NCBI GenBank assembly: GCA_025354965.1
Contig: JANXLW010000428.1
Location: 1-35,995 of the forward strand
Reading direction: 5' to 3'
DNA from: Betaproteobacteria bacterium
Lineage (GTDB): Bacteria > Pseudomonadota > Gammaproteobacteria > Burkholderiales > Burkholderiaceae_C
DNA: 35,995 bases
Numbering within the stretch: the stretch's first letter is position 1; each line of letters opens with the position of its first letter. A model generated the notes under the pieces. The model saw nothing but the letters and a program-made list of their open reading frames with translations, was not told where the DNA came from and did not search any database. Shown piece by piece: positions 31,762-35,995 of the stretch. The position numbers were made by a program, and so were the translations under genes.

Positions 31762-31802
31762 ACTACGGCAACTGGTAGCTGTAGGTCACCGCGATAACAC
31801 CG
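31762..31802. repeat. 41-bp direct repeat, distal copy (3' end of hepT)
   Basis: Identical over 41 bp to 32592-32632. It encodes, on the - strand, the last residues GVIAVTYSYQLP and the stop of HepT. In the other copy the same bases encode the C-terminus of MtrB. The copies are offset by 830 bp. Confidence 0.95.
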
Positions 31803-32167
31803 TCGTTTTCTGTAGCCTTGATGCTGTCCAGAATTCGCTCCAAGTCTGGAAGATCGGTTCGTACAGTATCAAAAACGATGTTTGGGTTGGTCCTATGGTA
31901 TGTGTGCGTCAAACGAATCCGCATCGCATAGACGTCATCGAGGTGATGCCACGCATCGGGGTTGACGTGCTTCAACCCAGGTGCCGGTTTCATGATGTTG
32001 TTGGCAGCCTCGCCTATATCTATAAGACCTTTGATTACGGCGCGCTGTGACTTTCCATCATCGAGGAACTCGGGCTTCGTCAAGGTGCCAATGTCGGCGC
32101 GAATGTTCTTTATCGTTTCCCGGATGTCATTGAGCCAGTCCGGGATACGTCTTGCTTTACCGTTCAT
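31763..32167 (-). CDS. hepT: HepT-type HEPN toxin (DUF86) with an MtrB-derived C-terminus
   Basis: HEPN-domain ribonuclease toxin of the MntA-HepT system. The 134-residue product has the catalytic RX4HXY motif at Arg83-His88-Tyr90 (RIRLTHTY), within a helical protein typical of the family (DIGEAANNI before it and DLPDLERILDSIKA after it). The last 12 residues, GVIAVTYSYQLP, are identical to the end of MtrB, because the gene runs into a 41-bp repeat of the mtrB 3' end. The normal HepT tail was therefore replaced. The catalytic core is complete, so activity is plausible. It overlaps mntA by 4 bp. Confidence 0.9.
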   Translation of the reverse strand: MNGKARRIPDWLNDIRETIKNIRADIGTLTKPEFLDDGKSQRAVIKGLIDIGEAANNIMKPAPGLKHVNPDAWHHLDDVYAMRIRLTHTYHRTNPNIVFDTVRTDLPDLERILDSIKATENDGVIAVTYSYQLP

Positions 32168-32457
32168 ACCGACTGAGCCTCCATCACAACTTGGGCACGG
32201 AAGCGTTCATGCAAATCAAGAGGAGTCAAGACGTCAGTCTTGGTGCCAGTCAATGCCTGTATGGCAAGCTGGATTCTGGCGAGGCTGAGCAGTGTTGTCT
32301 TGCCGTCGATGGCATCTACAAGAAGGTCCAAGTCGCTGTCGTCTGTATCCTCGCCATGGACAATCGATCCAAACACACGAGGGTTGGCTGCATTATTTTT
32401 TTCAACAATGCGACGAATATCTTCACGATGTAGCTGGAGCGCTTCAGAGGGTTTCAT
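32164..32457 (-). CDS. mntA: MntA-type minimal nucleotidyltransferase antitoxin
   Basis: The 97-residue product has the minimal nucleotidyltransferase motif GSX10DXD at Gly30-Ser31 to Asp42-Leu-Asp44, with a further acidic residue in KTDVLTP. MntA neutralises HepT by adding AMP units to the Tyr of the RX4HXY motif, here Tyr90 of the adjacent protein. It overlaps the hepT start by 4 bp in the usual antitoxin-first order. The ATG at 32457 is preceded by a 135-bp region (32458-32592) holding its own promoter space and the mtrB stop. Confidence 0.9.
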   Translation of the reverse strand: MKPSEALQLHREDIRRIVEKNNAANPRVFGSIVHGEDTDDSDLDLLVDAIDGKTTLLSLARIQLAIQALTGTKTDVLTPLDLHERFRAQVVMEAQSV

Positions 32458-32591
32458 AAATAGTGCCTGCTCCAGACAGTATCACCTTTCGTCAACAGTC
32501 AACCCAATATATCTGCAAAAGGCCATCTGTTGGCTTGATCATTTGCCTGAAAATTAGCTCAAGAAGTGGTAAACCGCGCGTGCCAGCACCG

Positions 32592-32632
32592 ACTACGGCA
32601 ACTGGTAGCTGTAGGTCACCGCGATAACACCG
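32592..32632. repeat. 41-bp direct repeat, proximal copy (3' end of mtrB)
   Basis: Encodes the C-terminal strand and stop of MtrB and is identical to 31762-31802. The two copies bound the mntA-hepT module, as expected if it was inserted at, and regenerated, the end of mtrB. Confidence 0.95.
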
Positions 32633-34761
32633 ACGCTCTGGGTTGGCTTTTGCGTCACCGTGGTGCCATCCGAATAACTGAAGCCGGTCCAGGCCCAGTC
32701 GTTCACGCTGTAGCGCTGGTGCACAAGGTCAACCCGCACGGTGGACGATTTATCGAGCGTATATTTGCCGAACAGTTTCAAGCCAGTCTGGCGGTACACC
32801 ACATCTGGCAAGCCGCCGCTGGTGGCCAGCAGATTGACGCTATAGGCATCGGCGGTGGCGTCCAGCGTCTGGGCGTAGACGCTCTTGTCGCCAACATAGG
32901 TCAGATTGCCACCGACTTGCAGGGCGCTGCTGGCCTTGCCGGTGAAGCCGATGCTGGCACCGAGGTTGGTGTTGTCAAACGCCATCACGTAGCCCGCCGG
33001 ACGGGCCTGGTTAAAGGTCTGCACACCGCGTGACGCATAGCCGTTCAAGGCCCAGTTGTCGGACAGGGTGTAACCCCAATCGATGCTGAGCTGGTTCATG
33101 CCGGTGTCGCGCAGTCCGTAGACGCTGGGCGTGTTGAACTTGTCGGACCCTTTTTCGGCGCTCAACTGCAGTGTCAGGCTTTCGCTGGGCTGCCAGTCAG
33201 CAAACAGCTTGACCTTGTTGCGCTGGCGATCAGCCAGTGTGGGCATGAAGATCGCCGTCGGCAAAAAGCCGGTGACCGGGTCGGCCGGGTTGGTGACTTC
33301 AGTAAGGCCTAAACCACTGTTGTCCTTCAACCAGTTGGAGCCGTCGCGTCGGTTGCTGGAAACACCCACCGTAGCGCTGAAGTTCTCTGCCATGCGGCCG
33401 CGCAGCTCGGCGCGCAAGCCAGTCTCTTTGGTCTTTTGCCGCAGCGCGTTGATGCCGGACACGGCGCTGGTTGCGGTGTAGAGACCACGATCAATGGCTT
33501 CATAGTCGGCACCCAGCGTGCCACGGTAGTCGCTGTTGAACTGCCAGTTGGCTTGCAGCTTGCCGTTGCTCTTTTTACTGGAAAGATCGCGGTTGGTGTA
33601 AGTGAAGGGGACGGCGGGTAAAGGCGGTACTGCGCCTTCGAGGTTGTAGCTGGCAATTGGTGTCTGGTCGTTCTTGTCCTCGTAGCGCACATCGGCCAGC
33701 AAAGACAGCTTGGCTATGGGGCGCGACGTCAGGCCAATCTTGGCCAACCTGGTGTTGACCAAACCGCCCAGATTGCCGACACCGGCCGGAGCGCCGCTCA
33801 GGCCAGCACTGGCAAAGTCAGCATTCTGCGTGGCGGTGGCGTAGCCCAGCTTGAAAGTGCCGCGGGTGGTTAGCGTGAAATCGTAGCTGCCGCTCAAATC
33901 AAACTGGTGTGCCTGGTTGTCGGGGGCCAGTGCCACCGGATTGTTCAGGATGCCGATCAACGCCGCGTTGCTGTTCAAGCTGCCAGGTACATTGGGGTTC
34001 AACGTGTCGTTGGCATTGCGATAAATCGAGCCGTAGTAGCCCAGGTTGAAGCGCAACTTTTCCAGGGCGTAACTGAGCCGGGCGTCGATTTGCGTGTGTC
34101 GGGCATTGATCGGTTCGGGCAACATCAGAAGCGCCCAGCCGGTGTTGGCGCCACAGGTCGGTGCGATCACCGAGGGACAGTTCATGCCGATACCGGACAA
34201 CCGTGCGCCTTCCTTCTTTTCGCTTTTCAGATCAAGCTCGAATTGCAGGGCCGGGGTGATAAATTTTGCCAGACCGATACCGAGCCCGGTCCGTTTGGTT
34301 TTCAAATCGTAATCCGTGCCGGTCCCGGCCAGCAGGGGTACCACTTGCGGCGTCGTTGACCCTGCACCCAGCAGGCCGGTGTTAACGGTGTACGGGTTGT
34401 AGCGTGTCAGCTCGCCATAATCGGCGCTGAGTTTCCAGCTACCGGGGTTCTTCCAGACCAGGTGCAGTTCACGCGAGTCACCCAGCAGGTTGCCACCCTC
34501 AAACTGAACCCAGGTCGGAGCGTCTACCTTGCGCAGGCTGTAGTCGATGTCGGCGACACCAATCACGTTGCGATCAGTGTGCAAACCGTTGTATTGGCCG
34601 AACTGCGCACGGTCGGCACTGGAGCCGGTGACGGCGCCAAGGCCAATGCTCACGGTGGTCTGGGCACCCTCGGTCTGGGCTTGCGCGGCAAAGCAGACGG
34701 CGCTGACCGCAATTGCGATCACGGTTTTGTGCATGTCAAATGAAAAAACGGAAGTGGTCAT
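32593..34761 (-). CDS. mtrB: MtrB/PioB-family outer-membrane beta-barrel protein
   Basis: Outer-membrane porin that sheathes MtrA so electrons cross the membrane to a surface cytochrome. The 722-residue product has a signal peptide (residues 1-28, ending VCFAAQAQ), the FGQYNGL motif and GNLLGDSRELHLVW near the N-terminus. Many alternating-hydrophobic segments suggest a large barrel, and it ends in the aromatic strand GVIAVTYSYQLP. The CXXC pair known near the N-terminus of Shewanella MtrB is not present. ATG 34761 has GGAG about 8 bases upstream; an in-frame extension to 34833 would overlap mtrA and spoil the signal peptide. It follows mtrA by 16 bp. Confidence 0.92.
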   Translation of the reverse strand: MTTSVFSFDMHKTVIAIAVSAVCFAAQAQTEGAQTTVSIGLGAVTGSSADRAQFGQYNGLHTDRNVIGVADIDYSLRKVDAPTWVQFEGGNLLGDSRELHLVWKNPGSWKLSADYGELTRYNPYTVNTGLLGAGSTTPQVVPLLAGTGTDYDLKTKRTGLGIGLAKFITPALQFELDLKSEKKEGARLSGIGMNCPSVIAPTCGANTGWALLMLPEPINARHTQIDARLSYALEKLRFNLGYYGSIYRNANDTLNPNVPGSLNSNAALIGILNNPVALAPDNQAHQFDLSGSYDFTLTTRGTFKLGYATATQNADFASAGLSGAPAGVGNLGGLVNTRLAKIGLTSRPIAKLSLLADVRYEDKNDQTPIASYNLEGAVPPLPAVPFTYTNRDLSSKKSNGKLQANWQFNSDYRGTLGADYEAIDRGLYTATSAVSGINALRQKTKETGLRAELRGRMAENFSATVGVSSNRRDGSNWLKDNSGLGLTEVTNPADPVTGFLPTAIFMPTLADRQRNKVKLFADWQPSESLTLQLSAEKGSDKFNTPSVYGLRDTGMNQLSIDWGYTLSDNWALNGYASRGVQTFNQARPAGYVMAFDNTNLGASIGFTGKASSALQVGGNLTYVGDKSVYAQTLDATADAYSVNLLATSGGLPDVVYRQTGLKLFGKYTLDKSSTVRVDLVHQRYSVNDWAWTGFSYSDGTTVTQKPTQSVGVIAVTYSYQLP

Positions 34762-34777
34762 GGTGGTTCTCCGTACT

Positions 34778-35698
34778 TCAGCGCAACATGAGCTGTGGCG
34801 TCGGATTGGTGGTCGACGGATTATTGGAGCCATGAACCTGTGTATGACAGTTCAGGCAGCTGCGACCCTGCCACAGGTTGGCGACGTTCTTGCCACTGCT
34901 GCCGGGGTTAGGTACACCGACGGCGCCGATACCACCTGCCGCATGCGGCGTATGGCATTGCTGGCACAGCATGGGGGCACGCGCCTTGAGCATGCCCTCG
35001 ACGCTGCTGCCGTGCACGTTGTGGCAGTTGGTGCAGTCTTCGGCGACCGGTTCATGCTGATGCACAAAGGGGCCGCGTTTTTCGGCGTGGCAGGTGTAGC
35101 AGGTGGCGTTGATGCTGTCGCGTTTTGCCAGCTTGGGCCCGGCCGAGCCATGCACGTTGTGGCAATCAGAGCAGTTCATCTTGCCCTCGGGAACCGGATG
35201 GTGCGATGGCCGGTTCATCTGGGCGCGCTGCTGCTTATGGCAGGTGTAGCAAACCTCGGTCTGGGTTGCCTTGTTCAAAATCTTGTCGCGGTTGGCATGT
35301 ATCTTGTGGCAGGAATTGCAGGCAAGGTCAGCGCTGTCATGCTGGCTACCAGCCCACAATGCGCGCTTGGGGTCCTTGGCGTGGCAGGTCAGGCAGACCG
35401 CACTGCGCTCGTTGGCAGGTAGCGCAAATTGCCGGATGAACATGCGGTCAGGGTGTGGCCGTTCCTTGACATCGGCGGGCTTCTTGGCATGCGTGGGGCT
35501 GGGGCCGTGGCAGGTGATGCAGTCCGGCACTCGCTTGTCGACGGCAAAGCCGTGCGCCGAGCGGCTCATGTCCGGCAGGTCTTCTTCGTCGTGGCAGGTA
35601 ACGCACAGCGCCGCGCCGGTTTCCCCGGCGCTCCAGGCTGGCCCGAGCAGCCCAAACAGGCAAAGCCCGAAGATGGCGGTTAAACGCTTGATACGCAT
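34778..35698 (-). CDS. mtrA: MtrA/DmsE-family decaheme periplasmic cytochrome c
   Basis: Electron wire that inserts into the MtrB barrel. The 306-residue product has a signal peptide (residues 1-24, IFGLCLFGLLGPAWSA). Ten CXXCH sites are spaced regularly: CVTCH, CITCH, CLTCH, CNSCH, CYTCH, CSDCH, CYTCH, CTNCH, CQQCH and CLNCH. Repeated CSDCHNVHGS and CTNCHNVHGS blocks show the internal pentaheme duplication typical of MtrA, and the length is usual for the family. ATG 35698 has GAAGGG upstream and gives the signal peptide directly. It lies 26 bp after the upstream surface cytochrome gene and 16 bp before mtrB. Confidence 0.93.
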   Translation of the reverse strand: MRIKRLTAIFGLCLFGLLGPAWSAGETGAALCVTCHDEEDLPDMSRSAHGFAVDKRVPDCITCHGPSPTHAKKPADVKERPHPDRMFIRQFALPANERSAVCLTCHAKDPKRALWAGSQHDSADLACNSCHKIHANRDKILNKATQTEVCYTCHKQQRAQMNRPSHHPVPEGKMNCSDCHNVHGSAGPKLAKRDSINATCYTCHAEKRGPFVHQHEPVAEDCTNCHNVHGSSVEGMLKARAPMLCQQCHTPHAAGGIGAVGVPNPGSSGKNVANLWQGRSCLNCHTQVHGSNNPSTTNPTPQLMLR

Positions 35699-35724
35699 CC
35701 CGAATCCCTTCAAATAGTCCACGG

Positions 35725-35995
35725 TTATTTCTGACCGTGGACGATGTCCACGCTCTTGGAGCCGCCGCTGGCATGGCAATCGTCACAGGTTTCGCGTGGC
35801 AAACTGGTGCTGCTTGGCACGGTGGTGACGTCGGCTTGAGTTCTGTCGCCAAACGTGCCACCGCCAAAGTTTTGCACGTGCGTGATGGCTGTGATCGAGT
35901 CGTGGCAAGCCGTGCAACTAGCGGCTTTGGGTGAGATCACTTTCCAGAGGTTGGCGTCGGTCAATGCGGTTGCTGCGCCAAAAACCGCCGGGCCA
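35725..35995 (-). CDS. OmcA/MtrC-family multiheme cytochrome, C-terminal end (5' truncated by window)
   Basis: The frame is open to the window edge. About 90 C-terminal residues are visible, with two heme sites (ASCTACHDS and ETCDDCHASG) followed by a short tail KSVDIVHGQK. The layout closely matches the end of the complete decaheme protein at 27778-30867 (CVSCH, CMVCH, KLVHSN tail). The GPAVFGAATALTDANLWK stretch before the first heme also fits that family. It is the first visible gene of an mtrC-mtrA-mtrB order, so it is probably the MtrC partner of this conduit. Confidence 0.85.
   Translation of the reverse strand, partial: GPAVFGAATALTDANLWKVISPKAASCTACHDSITAITHVQNFGGGTFGDRTQADVTTVPSSTSLPRETCDDCHASGGSKSVDIVHGQK

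Noticed and set aside
34759..34833. Longer N-terminus of mtrB beginning at 34833
   Set aside because: It would overlap the end of mtrA and place Arg-rich sequence before the signal peptide; ATG 34761 has a good ribosome-binding site.
1..35995. CRISPR arrays, tRNA or rRNA genes, transposases and integrases
   Set aside because: None was seen on either strand; the repeats present are dispersed or simple duplications rather than regularly spaced arrays.

Overview
The window looks like chromosomal DNA of a Comamonadaceae betaproteobacterium, most likely a Rhodoferax-type metal-reducing or electroactive species. This is inferred, without a database search, from the gene order of the division/cell-wall (dcw) cluster, the dispersed GC-rich repeat typical of this family, an E. 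coli-type fumarate reductase paired with a rhodoquinone gene, and a large set of multiheme cytochromes.

Region 1 (1-17973, + strand) is the dcw cluster in canonical order: rsmH (5' truncated by the window), ftsL, ftsI, murE, murF, mraY, murD, ftsW, murG, murC, ddl, ftsQ, ftsA, ftsZ, then lpxC and a 58-residue membrane ORF. Most junctions overlap by 1-14 bp, so the cluster is probably translationally coupled. Five copies of one GC-rich repeat lie at junctions in this cluster. Three are read in frame as N-terminal extensions of MurD, MurG and Ddl. One forms a 29-codon ORF bridging rsmH and ftsL, and one is a truncated copy between ftsA and ftsZ.

Region 2 (18006-26247, - strand) is a respiratory block. 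In transcription order it holds a small cytochrome c, two tandem NapC/NirT-type tetraheme quinol dehydrogenases, a zinc-ribbon membrane protein, a nine-heme cytochrome c/cytochrome b fusion resembling Geobacter CbcL, frdABCD (quinol:fumarate reductase) and rquA (ubiquinone to rhodoquinone). The arrangement suggests that low-potential rhodoquinol links fumarate reduction with multiheme electron transfer.

Region 3 (26622-35995) continues the electron-transfer island on the - strand. In transcription order it holds the 3' end of an OmcA/MtrC-type decaheme cytochrome, mtrA, mtrB, a complete OmcA/MtrC-type decaheme lipoprotein with a collagen-like stalk, and a ComEA-like protein. Three toxin-antitoxin modules interrupt it: mntA-hepT, hicAB and a decayed vapBC-type pair. 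The mntA-hepT insertion is bounded by a 41-bp direct repeat made from the 3' end of mtrB, so HepT now carries the last residues of MtrB. Several FNR/Dnr-like sites lie upstream of the cytochrome genes.

Together regions 2 and 3 encode a nearly complete route: quinone pool, inner-membrane tetraheme or CbcL-like oxidoreductase, periplasmic carrier, MtrAB conduit, surface decaheme cytochromes. A fumarate reductase/rhodoquinone branch lies on the same strand. No tRNA, rRNA, CRISPR array, transposase or integrase was seen.
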